From Psilocybe azurescens (taxonomy: Eukaryota; Basidiomycota; Agaricomycetes; Agaricales; Agrocybaceae): a stretch of DNA of 64,000 nt. Below are positions 34,728 to 47,800 of the stretch, in pieces (position 1 is the first letter of the stretch; each line of letters starts with the position of its first letter). The position numbers and the translations under genes are program-made. The stretch lies in contig JAJIRX010000718.1 of assembly GCA_023853785.1 (NCBI GenBank), positions 1 through 64,000 on the forward strand, written 5' to 3'. The notes beneath the pieces are model-generated. The model had not been told where the DNA came from. It made no database searches and worked only from the letters and a program-made list of their open reading frames with translations.

Positions 34728-36653
34728 CGAAAACGAAGACATGTATCGCTTCAGCTAGGAAGGGCTTCTTGTCCATTTCAAATGGGCCAAGTTTGCACTT
34801 TACCTGCTCATGACGGGGAGGATACCCGTGCGGCTTCATAAATGATGTACCTACCCTTCAGATCATGGGATGAATACAAAGTGAATTTAATGAGCTCGCC
34901 TTAAATATATATATATCTTCTTTGCTCCGGCAAGTTTCAATTCATAGAGGATGCTAGGAATGAGTAATGGAATGAAGCCTTTTGTGAGGCAAACATGAAA
35001 ACAGAACACATGGTTGTCTTTCTGTTATACCGGCCGGCCTTAGTTCATGTACAGCGATACGAAGCAGTAAGTATTGCTACCAGAACAATGCATGTTTTAT
35101 GAACCAGGTTTGTTTGCATCTGCAGAGCGTTAATTAAAGATCGGAAATTGGACTGCGTTATAAATAGATCCGCCTTTGGCGTCTGTTCCGTTCGGGGACA
35201 TTGACAAACCAAACGTGACCGGTCGACCCCTTGAGCAAGAAGTCAAAGGGAAGAATGGAAGCGGATAGTAGCAGGCAAGAAGCGAGCAAAAAAATAGCGA
35301 CACTGACAGAAACTCGAGTCCCGGGACCCGGGCAGAGCACCTGGTAAGCTCTGAAGTGCTCACTTGCACGTTTACGACAACGTCGATCATTATACAGACC
35401 AGTTGTATGCTTTCGTTTTGCATCGGCGAAGGACGACACGTCTTGCTGTGACTTTTCTTGTTTACGAGAATCTATCATGAAATGCCTGTGGTAGGTGAAT
35501 TGCAGTTGTTACAGTTACACAAAATTCAAAATCCCTCCGGAAGATGAATCCGGCCGATTCACAAAGTCATCTAAGTATGAGTATGAGCTTATGTCTATTT
35601 AGCCTCGCTGCCGTCGGCGCTGACGAGAGTTCTAGCAGCTCAGCATACGGTATTGCAGGAGCACCCTTGATATTTCCCCAATATTTCTGCTTCTTTTGTT
35701 TATATCATTAGTAAATTGATGGTACATTTCTCCGTTACCTACAAAATTTATCAGCTGCGATTTTTTCAGTATTACTTACGCCGGTAATAGTATTAATCCT
35801 CTCTCAATATTTTTGCAACTTTCCTAGTCGCGTTAGAAATTTATCAGTGGTTTATCAATTAGCGGAATTCCTTCAGATACTGTATGTTTTGAATATTATT
35901 AAGTCAATAATCTGTATTCACATCATCGAGGTTTGAGTTTTCCATGAACATCGCTGCAGATACCGTGGTCATGCCGATCTTGTCAGCGGAATGCAAATTC
36001 CATCTAGAATTACCGTATCTGGAGATATGACTTGGTGTGAGTCATCGGAGTTGAATCAGCAATAACGTATGTTGCCTGGCATGTCCATCTCATCCACATC
36101 CACGTCCTTTGTAATGGCTCTTCGTTTGCCGACGATATTCGCAACAACTGTAGAGTCACAGTGAACTATGAAACACTCATCGGCGCTTGTCAATAATGTA
36201 CTGGGTCAGCGAACCGGGCCTTTGAAACACGTAATGCTCAGAATGTGAAGAAGCCCGACTGTGTAGGGAAACGATAATAGTCCGTGGGTCCCAGCGCCTT
36301 GGTGTGCTCGGGGCAGTGATAGTCACATCCCGGAGCCCGATCCCCAAGTAGGTTTGATGTATTTCCACAATAGGCCTTTTTGCTATTCAATACCAAGCCT
36401 TACAGAGCATAGTATGTGTTTTCGCGAGCTGACTGCGAGTCATCCCTGCGGGTTTCGGTGGCGGTGTTACTACGTACCGCTTAACTTGCATCCCTAATCT
36501 GGATGATCCTGGATTGTAATCTTATAAAGGAGGCACTTGCACCGGACACGCCCTTGCAATGTGAAGTAGCCCCGCGTTGATCTCCCGCAACAAGTCTTGT
36601 CTCTCTTCTCCTACTACATACAACCTATTTCCTAAGCTACTGGTCATTTCGAT
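34728..36653. other. 1.9-kb gene-poor region
   Basis: AT-rich, with a short TATATATATAT run near 34904-34915. The only long frames are overlapping minus-strand ones at 35130-35480, which encode a hydrophobic stretch (VSVAIFLLASCLLLSASIL). They show no signal-peptide layout, family motif or convincing splice. The rest contains no gene I can support. It could include a degraded gene. Confidence 0.4.
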
Positions 36654-37222
36654 ATGCTATTTCGTCGAAAGGAAATTCCATGGGAGGTCGTCGACAGCAA
36701 AAGTATTCAGCCTGTGCCGATGTATTATGAAGATGAAGGTACGAAACTTGCTTTAACAAAATTTCTACAAGCCAAAGGCTGATGATACCTTTTCTATTTC
36801 AGATCTAGACGTAGTCTCAGTCAAAGAGACGAACGTCCGGAGAACTTATGTTCTCGACGTTAAACGCGATGCAAGAGAAAGCAACCAGCTTCTGAGAGCT
36901 GTTGTGTTTGCGCGAGAACAACTACAACAAGAAATTAAACGAAACGGCTATAATATCCTTCTATCTGAAAGGTAACATTCTTTCCTACCAAATCGTACAA
37001 TTGAGCTGACGCCCCAATTTTTGCTTAGTTGGAATGTAACTGTGCTTCGTAAGGCAAAATTGTACCGGATCCAAGTTGAATATAGCGGGCGACGTGCGTT
37101 ATTTCTCTTACCTTCATACAACAGTAATGCTCATGCCAATTGTCAATCTAGCCGCTCTCGCTCTCAATAAAATCCCCGAGCGACATCCACCATTCATGGC
37201 CATCCTACAGACATCACACTAA
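36654..37222 (+). CDS. Small conserved-looking unknown protein
   Basis: Four exons (36654-36738, 36803-36971, 37029-37093, 37152-37222) join in frame with GT-AG introns and no frameshift, giving about 129 residues starting MLFRRKEIPWEVVDSKSIQP. The centre has a coiled, charged helix (RRTYVLDVKRDARESNQLLR, AVVFAREQLQQEIKRNGYN) followed by SWNVTVLRKAKLYRIQVEYS. The end is proline-rich (RHPPFMAILQTSH). There is no signal peptide, membrane helix or known domain. Four perfectly phased short introns make it a real gene. I do not recognise its function. Confidence 0.7.
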
Positions 37223-37869
37223 CCGCCGCCATGTACAACATATTATCATCTACTCTCCTTACTATTTATTGGTAACATAATATTCTGGTTAATATGTAGC
37301 ATAGGTTAGAACCCAAGCATGTTGTACATTATGTATCTCAAAAGTAGAAAAATCAAAACACTGTAAAATTGTATCAATAACCATCGCCGCGACTGCGCCG
37401 TGTGTGATCTTTATAATTGTGTTCGCCATCCACGTTCTGGGCGGGGAATTAGACAGCACTTTGAGTGGCCGCAGCAACTTATGTAACAATCAAGAAAGAT
37501 TACAACATGTAAAGTACGAATGGGAACCAGATTCTAACATACATGGCTTGATGATGACAGCCATCGAAAAACGCGAGGCCGTTGACCGTCTCTGACCGCT
37601 CAGGGCAAGCATATCTATCGTCATGTATGCGCCCAAACTGAAATGGGGGCGGTGTTTCAAGTACACCGCTCGGACTTGATAAGAAATCAAACATGCCTTT
37701 AACTTTTGGCCTTTCAGCTTGCGCATTCAATCGGCTAGAGTATACCGCGGGATTCACGGCTCATCTTGATATTTAATCAAATTAAGATAGTTGATTCCTA
37801 ATAAATCACACTGAAGATGAATCAAGCATACATACACCTTGTTCAGCTACCATTTATAGCTCAGCTAAT
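37223..37869. other. Convergent 3' intergenic region
   Basis: Between the stops of the unknown small protein and TUM1. Minus-strand open frames at 37289-37489 and 37490-37757 show no motif and are treated as chance. Confidence 0.4.
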
Positions 37870-39135
37870 CTATTTTTGGATTTGACTGGAAGGCCGCATA
37901 GCGTAACCAGTCCATGACTATAGCAGCATGTTTGAATAATTTACAGTGATACATTTGAAAATTGGATCTCACCTCATCGTATAAGCTGACCTGTTTGACT
38001 CCCAAAAGTTGCAAGCCAAGCCACAAGACACCCGCAGTCATGCCACTTCCGCAGCTGGCAACGACAGATCGTTCGCCCTGGATGATTTTCTCGGTTTCCG
38101 CAGGCCCGACCGCGTTTTCTAACGCCTTTCGGATTTCGAACGGAGGCAGAATGTGCTGTAATCTTTTCCGTCTTGGGTCTTATGTTTTTCGAGGAAGAGA
38201 TTAAAAGTCAAAGAAAACGAGTGAGGTATATGTCCCGACGAGAGCCCTGGACGGGGTTCAGGATCACTTCCCATGAATCTAAGATAGACACCGTCACTAC
38301 GAAGGATAATAGTCTGAACGGCGATGAAATAGGCATACCTTCCCCTCGGCCTAGCGTCAAGAACTATTTCGGATTTAGGTTCTACTGAGGGGTCGAACTG
38401 CGAATTTGACACTATTTGATCATAGCCTAGCAGAGTTGCTCATAAGAGTCTAAGCAAATGAATATAGCGCATGTCATTTACTCCTGATTGAATTCCCATC
38501 GAAATCTGGAAGAGCATACGCAGTGGGTTGAGGCTCGGTTGGAGAAGCAGTTTCCACGGGCAAGCCTTTGTCAATCCAGCGAGGTAGACCACCATCAATG
38601 ATGCTAGAGTTCTGATGACCAAAGGTTCTAAACATGAATAATGCGCGAGGGGCGGAAAAGACCCCATGCGTGTCGTAGCTGTTCGTGGTTTAGCATGATC
38701 CTTGAGATTCGGTTATGAAGACTACAGTCTCACATGATGACATGTGTGGAAGGCGAAATCCCCAGTCTTCCTAAATGAATAACCTCAGAACTAGTTTATA
38801 GCCCGTCCGCTATTATCGACACACATACCACAAGCAAGTGAAAAAGTTTGCCTGTCTGGCATCATGTGCTTTAGGCCAAGCTCTGAGGGGCTTGCGATAT
38901 CGTCTAAATCAAGAAACTGAGATCCAGGAATACGCCTGCTCAAGAATTCCTGCTTTGCATTCCTTGGTGAATTTGGCATAAACCATGTTGAGTCGAGCAG
39001 AGAAATTGACTTTGCGCCAGATTTAGTGATATCGTTCACTTGAGCAGGGGAGAGTAGCAGAGGTGCGGCAGCAGAGGACATCCTTCTCGAGGCTACAAGA
39101 GGTGATATATAGGCCGTTGCTCTGAAAAGACCCAT
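37870..39135 (-). CDS. TUM1: TUM1-type tandem rhodanese, 3-mercaptopyruvate/thiosulfate sulfurtransferase
   Basis: The ATG at 39135 begins a short Arg/Ser leader (GLFRATAYISPLVASRRM) that could target mitochondria. Domain 1 (non-catalytic): SLLDSTWFMPNSPRNAKQEF, RIPGSQFLDLDDI, LGLKHMMPD, DTHGVFSAPRALFMFRTFGH and SIIDGGLPRW. Domain 2: DARPRGRF, PRPGLSSGHIPHS and the catalytic loop VVASCGSGMTAG with active Cys, then SWTGYAMRPSS. The last intron ends at TCATGGACT and the stop is at 37870-37872. Tum1 passes sulfur to the Uba4/Urm1 thiolation pathway in yeast and also works as a mercaptopyruvate sulfurtransferase. Confidence 0.9.
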
Positions 39136-39327
39136 TGTGACAGAGAGGAACTCACAAATTGAGGAGCTCTTCAGGAAGGAAACGAAGCGAAGTTGCAAGT
39201 ATGTAGTGGAACTACATCAATAAACTCAATGGCCTTGAAAGACAACAACAATCAACTTCTGATAATGCACCTGCCCCTTACTTACTAGCAGACCCACCAG
39301 ACTCACTGATATCCATTACGTTCTTTT

Positions 39328-40944
39328 ATGCCTTCAGATCAGAGTACCTGGCTTGTATCTGTCCCTCAGGGGCATGACCCACAGGCTACCTATCAAAAAC
39401 TTGCAAACAAGTTAACTCAACAGGCCAAACTACCCCCTCGCAATATCGGCCAACTTGCCATACCTATTTTCAAGGTCAACCATTAGTTCCAGAATCAGAG
39501 AACATCATAATGGCTGAACAGGTTGAATGTAATAGACTGGAACTCTCGATTCTCTTATTGCTCTATCGGAAGATCTGCCAAAGCAAGAAGGCTTCTTTAC
39601 AGCAACTGTCGCAAAGACTGTGGAGACACTCCGCAACCTTTTGAATAATGATCCGGCAAAGCTAGAACAACACATTCTAGTCGACGAACAGAGTATCGAT
39701 GGCTATCTTTTGAGCGGCTGGAAATGGAAAGATGGGCGATATGACGTTCAGAAGAGCTTGCGGGATCTTGTAGACACCCTGAATAAGGTATTTGTTACAT
39801 TCTCATGCAGCACTATTTCTTAGTGATCGTACTCCCGTACAGGAAATGTCATCCATTGATAACGCGATGAAAACGAAACTGAACAACTATAACCTGGTCA
39901 AAGGGTCTTTAACTCAAATGCAACGAAAGAAAGCGTACGCTGAAACTACTCCTCCCTATCCAATAAATCCCTGACGAACGGCACAGTGGAAACTTGTCGA
40001 TCCGGTCACTGGCTGACGTCGTGTCCAAAGACGATTTCATCCAAGATTCGGAGTACTTGGAGACGCTGCTTGTTGCTGTACCGAAGTAAGAAGATATCAT
40101 GGCATCTAGGCGATTGCTTTAATCAATCCTAAGGGCTCTTACAAAAGATTGGAACGACAAATACGAAAGACTAACATCTATGGTTGTCCCGAGGACCTCA
40201 ACGTGTGTGCCTTTAAATCAACTATATGCGTGTAGTACTGATCTTTGTCCACCCAAGCCTCATAACCTCGGATGACGAATATTCACTAGTTAGTGTTGTG
40301 GTTTTCCGCCGGGTGCACGATGAGTTCGTCCAGAAGTGCCGTGAACACAAGTAATTATTGACCCGCCTGCATGCTCCAAATGACTGAGATAACATGATTC
40401 CTATCCCCAGATTCATTGTCCGGGACTTCGTCTATTCGGAAGAGGAAATTGCGAAGCAACAACAAGAACTGGAGGTGGCAGGCACTACAGCGAAAGAATT
40501 ATGGGTAAGAAATTCAAGCCTCTTGTCATTAAATGCAAGCTCATCCTATGTGTTGTAGACGGAGCTGTTGCGATTAGCGCGCACAAATTTCTCAGAATCA
40601 TTCCAGATTCTCGTTCATCTGAAAGTCATTCGTCTTTTCGTGGAAAGTGTTCTGCGTTATGGTTTGCCAGCAGAATATATCGGCTTTGCAATAAAGGTCA
40701 GTGGTTGAACGCCATTTAGTTGCCTTTCGAGAGCGCTCATTTCGATTGCCATTAGCCGGAATCCAAAAACGTTAAGAAGATTTTTAATGTCCTGCAAACG
40801 CAATTCGCATATCTCAGCTCCAAATCAAATGCCGGACAAGGGGGAAAGATTGGAGGAGAAGAGTTTATAGGAGAGTACCAGAATCTCATGGAGCAAGAAT
40901 TCTTTGATTTCATTCTTTACGAGGTTCCTTGGATCGTCACCTAG
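39328..40944 (+). CDS. VMA5: V-type H+-ATPase subunit C (VMA5)
   Basis: Begins [15 protein letters not shown] and continues with [144 protein letters not shown] and [20 protein letters not shown]. All are typical of subunit C, which links V1 stalk and Vo and controls reversible assembly of the proton pump. About nine short introns, including GC|GTACGC...CACAG|TGGAAAC, resolve the apparent stops. No frameshift is needed. It is divergent from TUM1, with under 200 nt between their starts. Confidence 0.93.
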
Positions 40945-41346
40945 GTTAAGACACATGTAAATTTAGTTGCGAACACTTTATTCATACGAAATTAATTAGT
41001 AAACAAATAAACTAAGGCCAGCCTATTTGCGGCAGGATAAGATAGTATACACGACATGGAAGTTACTTGAGATGATAGAGAAAACAAACTTCGTACAAGC
41101 CGTTATCAGAACATTTGAGAAACACACAAGCAAAGGAGGGAAGGAGTTGAGTTGAGGGAGAGGGGAAATGTGAAATGATGAGTTGGCAATAGATAATCGA
41201 AAGGAAGGTAAAGGCTATGGCAATAACAGTATATAAACACAAACGAGGCTCTTTATGCAGATACTTTTGTTACATCGAGTGGGATATAACGTCCATTTTT
41301 TCTTCGCGCGTAAAGGACACCCATGACAATGTCCAAAGAGAAATAT
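40945..41346. other. Convergent 3' intergenic region
   Basis: Between the stops of VMA5 and the KH-domain gene. AT-rich, no coding support. Confidence 0.45.
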
Positions 41347-44300
41347 CTACAAGCCGAGATTTGAGATGACTCGAGAAACTTCATCGACAGCATCGTCGTC
41401 CAGGGTGTGTCTTGTCTGAGCCGCTTGCCCGAAGACTCCTGATGATCGAGCTGATAATGGTGGACCGTAAACACTAGGGAAGGAAGGGGCGGTAGCAGAA
41501 TTGGGACTCGAGTTGCCTCCAGTACCGCCGGTGGAAGTGGTGGGCGATTCGGGCACTGCGTGGCTCGAAGCTGATTCGGCGATTTTTGAAAGAGAGTAGG
41601 TCAGGTCGAGAGACTGGGCACGATTGTTCAATGATCGGGGTTGTTTGGTGGTCTGCTCCTTCAGCTTGGCCTCCAGGAGCGAGTCCGAACCACGTTTGAT
41701 CGCATCTTGGGAATGTCTAGAGCGATGTGGCATTCCAGTTCCCTACAAATGGCGATAAATATAGAACAGACACGCGCGTAAAATGAGGGAAAACATACTA
41801 TAGGCGGAAGAGGTGTCCAGTAATCGACTCCTGGTACCGATGGACCAGGGATATAGTTCGTATCCGCATCCTCCTGCGCTTGTATATTATGGATGTATGC
41901 AGGCGAATTGAATAGAGCCTTGACGTCGGGAGAAGAATTAGCGAGCCTCAGACGGCGGTCACCCATGACGACGTCCGAGCGACCCATGTCCATAGATTCT
42001 AGACCATAGGAATTTAAAAGAGTTTAAAGTGTTAAATGGTAGGCATAAACGTACCGTGGCCGCGTGTCCTAGCTGCAGAAAGCACTTTGCTGTCAAAATG
42101 AGGGAATGCCTCGGCAAATGAATCGTTCTTCTTGTGAGATTGAGCCGTCGGAGATGGGTAGACATGAACATTATGGTTCTGCAAGAACTGCTCCAGCATC
42201 TCCCTGGCAGTGATCAAGAAATCGCTATTGCTACGTTGGCATCGGAACTTGAATGAATACTCGGTGGGCGTTTCGGTGCCGGTATTTCCGTTGGCAATTC
42301 CGGCTCTTCTGAAATTGGGAGAGATCGATACTTGCAGTTCGCGTTTGACATGCTCGACCATGGCATTGAATTCTGGAGAAGCACAAACACGAGGTAGCTC
42401 GCTGCTGGGAGGAACAGCCATGTCCGCCTCGAACGGAACGTGATCCTAACATAGCATAAACATTGAATGCAGTTGAGGCAGTCAAAGAACCAGTCACGTA
42501 CCAAAAGCATAGTAGCAGCAATTTGGACCTGACTCTCTGGACCATAAATAGTGACGACATCCGAGGCAGTTTCTTTGTCAGGGAAGCGAACTCGAGAGTT
42601 GGTCTTCGTCTCGATATCGCGAATAAAGATACTCTTCTCTCCCAACAAGGTACGATGATACCGGCGTGGTATAGAAACAGTTTCATTTACGAAGTCTTTG
42701 TCCTACCAAAAAGGTCAGACCTATGATTATAATGAGCTATCAGTGGCGCTTACCTTGGGGTTAACGAGCTCCATGACGGATAACTTGAGGTTATCCAAGT
42801 TGATAGCATTCTTGGCAGGTGTTCGAGCGACGACATTATCGTCATTATCATTGTAACCACCCAGAGCGGCGAATTCTTCTGCGTTCGAAAACTTGACGTA
42901 GACGCCATATTTCTTCATGATGCGCTGGATGCTCCTCCCTCCGACGCCAATGATGCGTTTATGATAGCCTTCCGGAACATGAAATGAAATTTCGGCGGGA
43001 AGTTCCTCTTGAAGTAAAGTGAGACCCTGAAGAACAGAATTATCCGGTCCAGCGATGTCGATCAGGAAATTGTGGTCGTTAAAAGTCTCGAACTTGATTT
43101 TGACATTGGTCGTTTGCATAATTTTGTTGATTTTGCCGTTCTTTTGCCACTGATAAAATCACGATGCTCGTTCGACAATTCTATCTGGAAACGGATTTCA
43201 TGGTGGAAAGCCTTACAAAAAGGATGAAAATGACATCATTGACAAGACAAGAAGTAACGCACCTTGATTACATCTAACTCCATTATCATATTGACCGCTG
43301 TTCGCACTTCCTGTTCGAGTCCATGCATCTCAAAGCACATGCTTTTGAAAACGACTTCCGCACCCGTCGCAGTCGATATTTGCTTCAACAACGCAGTGAT
43401 TGTAGAGCTATTAAGGTTTGCGGGAGGTAGAAGGGCATTGAACTGTACTGGCAAAAGCCAGAACGAACCGACGTAGTATTGGCAAGCCTGGACGTAATAC
43501 TATATTGGTCATCTATTCTGCATTTGAAGATATATTACTCACCAGTTGCATGATGGACCTAACAGTGCGCTGAATGTTGACTCTATGATCGCCATAGACG
43601 GTGATCAGACTCGTAGAGCTACCCAGAGGAGGAAATTGAATGAAAGTCGCGTTGTCACTCATAATTGATTTGAGGTCCTCTGCTCGGTCGGTTACCATCC
43701 AATCAAGCTTACGGGGTAGAATGGCCGTATCCCTTGAAATAACCGACTTGCTCTAAGATTAAATAGGTTAGTTCAATGCTGTGAACACGACGGAAAAAAA
43801 CGGACTTTTGTAACAGAAACCTGAAAGAGCATGTCGCGAGCTCTCTGGACTCCGAAAAATTCTCCAGTGATCCAAATGATATTGCTATTACGAGCACCCG
43901 TTCCTGTATGCGTACTGATGTCTGGGCCCATAAGGTCTTGTAGAGGCGAAGGGTAGTAAATGTTGGTCGCAGTCTCTTCTTGTATTGTTTGCAAGACGTT
44001 TCGTTTGCGACCAGCTACGATGGCATGCAATTTGTGATCAATCTCACAGACTTCGGAGTGCAGACCGCTCTAAGATCGAGTGAGCTACGTAAAAAAGTAG
44101 CTGAAAGGCTGACAACGTACCAATTCATCCAACATTACCAATAGACGTACACGAGCCAGGTCGACAGCATCCTCCGTTCCAGTTATGACCAACTCGCATA
44201 CGCGTTCTGTCTCCAACCCAGACCAACCAGCGCTGCTACTAATTCCATCGGGCGGTGTACGGTTTGAGAGAGCTAAAGGGCTGTTGACGACGGCTATGTG

Positions 44301-44824
44301 CGCCAAAGTTTGGGAAGCAATGTCATCCAACCTGCGTCGAACTTCGGGCTTAAGAGTAGGCTTCGAGAATGGGGAGTCAAGGATCTCGGACCGCGTCACT
44401 TTGATAGTTGCTCGATGCTGTTTGAGTAGCTGTCAGCAAGTGTCTTCGCGAGGCTGAATACCGGACAAAAACTAACTTGGATGGGACATTCTTTCAAAAT
44501 CAAACCACGAGTTATCATGACCTGCTGATATGCTCCAGTGATATGAAAATTCCAGGCCCTGCCTTGATCGACCATATAATAAGAGACATGGCAACCATGT
44601 AAAGACATAGCCATCATGGCCAATTTCTGAATGGCCTCCGCATCTGCTGTTACCGAAGCATCAGAGAGCTTGGGGTTTGTGGACTGGAGATGCTGAGAGG
44701 ACGGGTACTGGTCTGAGAGAGAGGAAGACTTGAGGTCTGAGGATTGGAAGTCGAGAGAGGAAGCAGGAGAATGAATGTGGCGCGACCTGCGTGGATAAGT
44801 AAAAGATGTGGTGTAGACGTCCAT
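41347..44824 (-). CDS. Multi-KH-domain RNA-binding protein
   Basis: The ATG at 44824 begins MDVYTTSFTYPRRSR. Repeated KH-type modules include HAIVAGRKRNVLQTIQEETA, HKRIIGVGGRSIQRIMKKYG and LGEKSIFIRDIETKTNSRVR; the GxxG loops GRKR, GGRS and GEKS are visible. Between them lie strand/helix blocks such as VTDRAEDLKSIMSDNATFIQ and TIYGPESQVQIAATMLL. The C-terminal 200 residues are Ser/Pro/Thr-rich and end DEVSRVISNLGL. Several KH domains in tandem suggest binding to single-stranded mRNA. The architecture resembles fungal YLL032C/bicaudal-C-like proteins more than 14-domain vigilin. About ten introns. Target and pathway cannot be read from the sequence. Confidence 0.8.
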
Positions 44825-45183
44825 GTCCGGTGGGTTCGAATCAAAGATTATAGAAGTGGATGTGTAGAGAAAGTGCTGGGATGGGAGGGTATGATGTTTG
44901 TTGGAGGGTATTGACACAAAAAATTGGTATCAATGTTCAAATCGTCCTGCCCAGTCTTTTTTGAGGGAAAGCTGAAGGAATAGACAATAGGTAGGACGAA
45001 GAGAAGATAGAAAAGCAGAGACAAGATATAAAACAGGATATATAGGAGCAAAACGAACAATTTGCAACAAGTCCAACACCAACTCAAAGAGTCTCAGCCG
45101 GTTTCGCGGGCTCAAAAACATACCGCGGGCTTTCAATTCTTTCCATGACATAAATAATTTATTTCTGAAACATATATACACAA
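44825..45183. other. Promoter side of the KH gene and 3' end of the RBR gene
   Basis: Holds the KH-gene promoter and the RBR 3' untranslated region. Long A- and T-rich stretches near 44930-45060; no coding support. Confidence 0.45.
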
Positions 45184-46862
45184 TTATTCCTCCATCTCCC
45201 ACTCGGCTTCAGGCACCTCAATGACGTCGAACAGCTGATTGAAACAACCATGCCTTGGATTTGAAAAGTGCGCGTACGGCTGCTCTGGGTTCAATCTCTC
45301 GCCGCAACGATAGCAGAAATGCTGAGAGCACTTCCAACATGTCATCTATGAAATAATCAGAACACCAGTTCAAATTCTAGACTCTCTCCACATACGTGAT
45401 TGCAGCCCATCGTCTTCTCCACATGGCACTGGCAGCCAGGACACTGCATCGTCGATGAATTTAGCCATTGCAAATTCGCTTTCTCTTCTTCGTATGTCGC
45501 AACCAATCTGCTAATATTGGCCTTGCCGTAACGACGCTCGAGTTTAGCTCGTTCTGGGGATCCTTCTTCTGCCTCGAGATATTCCAAAACCAGCTGCTCG
45601 TATTGAGCAATGGGACAGTTGTCGAGAGGGCCGTGCCTGGATTTCTTTTCATCAGTTTGTGCCCTATGATCATTTCGATTGAACCCTCACCAGGTCCGCC
45701 TACAAAATGCACAGAAAGTGTAATCACATCGAGGGCATTGTCGTAGTCTACTCCAGCCTGGTGTATCCGTGTCGGCGTCGATGGGTTTCGGTACAGGCGC
45801 CTGGCATACTGCAACTGGACAGTGTACGACCGTCGGGTCTGTAATAATAATTTGAATTAGTGGCCGTCTATCAAATGCAAAACGCACCTCTCTCGATATC
45901 TCGCTTTTCTCTCAACCACTTCCAGCGCTGTAATTCCGCTTCTGTTACGACTCTGGCTACTTCTTCTTCGCCGGCCTCATTTGCTTTCTTGACACACTCC
46001 GGATCCGGACAACATACTCGGCTGATATCCCCCTCTGCGATGCACATCTTCCAAAAGTCTTCTAAGCAAGAACGGCAGAAGATATGTTTACACTTCAACT
46101 GCAAGCATTTAGATCCTTTGAGCGAAGTGAGGCAAACAGAACATGGATAGGAATTTCGCGCAAATTGGCTAGATTGCGCTGATGTGTCATACTCCAGCAA
46201 AAGAGGCGCGATCAGTCGTGGGGCAGGATGGGGCAGCCTTGGTCATGATAAGCTTAATGAGCATCAAAGTTAAGAACAACTTGACGCACGCAATGATATT
46301 GCTATTGCCTGGGGTTACCAAGTTCATCCTCTGTAAAAAGTCACCAGTACGTATGTACTCTATCCAGTTAAATAGAACAGGGTCACCGGCTTGCCATAGC
46401 TCGATAAGTGCAGATTGCAAAATATCGGTATCTGGCAGCCAGACGTGCGTCGCCCGGATTGATGTAATTACAGGCGGTTTATGGAGGGGGTAAGATGGCG
46501 GTAAAACAATATTGATTAAGAGGGAGGCAAAGCAAATAGTGATATCGACTGAAGAGTCGATTTCTTTTCAGGCAATGACGATACGGCAGGGGGAGGTTCC
46601 GAGATCAAAACAGATTTAGATGTTCCAAATTGTACAGGGATTTCTAGTTTGAGAGCGTCGTCGTCAAGATTTTGGCTCGATACAAATTCAGGATATATTG
46701 ACTATGGTGACAGGATACGACTGCATTTAGTCTTACACCATTCATGAGAGTACGAAGACTGACCTCTAAGACTCCAAACTCGTCCTTTTGCATCAATGTG
46801 CATTGGTCAAGTTGGTCGGCATCTAGTACTGGAGATGGAAGATCCTCATCGTGCTGTGGCAT
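45184..46862 (-). CDS. RWD-RBR E3 ubiquitin ligase (RNF14-like), copy 1
   Basis: The N-terminal RWD part (MPQHDEDLPSPVLDADQLDQ, INIVLPPSYPLHKPP) is followed by RING1 (CSVCLTSLKGSKC, CKHIFCRSCLEDFW, CCPDPEC), an in-between-ring domain (CPVAVCQAPVPKP, CPRCDYTFCAFCRRTWHG) and RING2 (CPGCQCHVEKTMGCNHMTCW, CYRCGERLNPEQPY). The Cys in TMGCNHM is the expected thioester-forming residue of RING2. RBR ligases take ubiquitin from an E2 onto this Cys and then pass it to substrate. Order and spacing match RNF14/ARA54. The end EVPEAEWEMEE precedes the stop at 45184. A paralogue lies 2.9 kb away on the same strand. Confidence 0.88.
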
Positions 46863-47800
46863 AGTTCAGGGTGAGTGAGTAGTAGTCCTGTGTCGTGAAA
46901 CAAGTCCGGTTGGGTAAATAGCACTGCGCAAGAAATGTAGATGCAGAGATTATCTCAGTCTAATCAGTATAGGAAGCAGAGTCGGTGCCACAGGCCAATG
47001 TAGAGCAACAATTTTTCTTAGACCTGTGCCCCTATTCGGTAATTAGTCATGAACAAATCGTGAGACTAAAAATAAACACACTACCAACATACCAGCGTAG
47101 TAGTTAACTATTTGATCAGGTAGCCATCAAAGTTATAACTAAGTTATAACTAGTTACTAACTCGATAACTCTCCCACGGTTGATGGCTAGGGGTGAGTTC
47201 AGAGATCAACTGGCCAACTCAAGAGAATACTCAGGCGTAGAGCTAAAAGTTGTAAGTTTCGAACGAGTGGAGAACGTTGACATCAAAACGATTATTTGAT
47301 TTTTCTTCAAATTTATGAGTGTAACTCACTATGCTAAATTTGCGAACTTTACACTTTGATGAAGAGTTGGACTTACAGTACTTATATGACATATTGGAGT
47401 TGGATGCTGATGGCGATCTTGACCCAGAATTGGATGCGACTGCCGAGGTCATTCTTTCAGGTTAATAGCTACTTGTTTTCCTTATCAATACTTAACTAGT
47501 TAGTAACTTCGGCGTAACTCGCATATCACTGCAACATACTACATACTAAACTTGACTTCTTAAAGTTGAAGCTTATGTTGCTGGAAGTCTGAAGTCTGAA
47601 GGCTCTCAAAAGTCACTGTATTAACTCCTGTTACGCTTTTGGTTCTAATTCATTGCTTTCATTGACTAGGCAAAAACCGGTCTGAAAATTGTTACATGTA
47701 AACTCTGGGAGGGGTAGTCAGAGAGATTCCCTTCCACACTTGCCAGCCAGTAAATTATGCACGTCCGACATTCCTGCATCCTCGGCTGGTATCCCCTGTG
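46863..47800. other. 0.9-kb gene-poor region with TAACTAGTTA-type repeats
   Basis: Short direct and inverted repeats occur here. AGTTATAACT is repeated at about 47131-47150. AACTAGTTACTAACT near 47149 and AACTAGTTAGTAACT near 47492 are near-complementary and about 340 nt apart. An intervening plus-strand frame reads LDLQYLYDILELDADGDLDP, ending at a stop near 47465. This might be the relic of a small mobile element or gene. No target duplication could be shown. Confidence 0.35.

Noticed and set aside
35284..35290. GAGCAAA (reverse of TTTGCTC), similar to the fungal copper response element
   Set aside because: It lies more than 500 nt beyond the end of the copper cluster and not upstream of any of its genes. 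A 7-mer is expected by chance, and no copy was seen in the promoters of CTR or the BIM1-like genes.
35130..35480. Overlapping minus-strand hydrophobic frames
   Set aside because: Two frames compete over the same bases. Neither shows a motif, signal-peptide layout or convincing splice.
47243..47452. Minus-strand Ser/Asn-rich 69-codon frame
   Set aside because: Low-complexity composition mirrors the acidic plus-strand frame; nothing supports translation of this strand.
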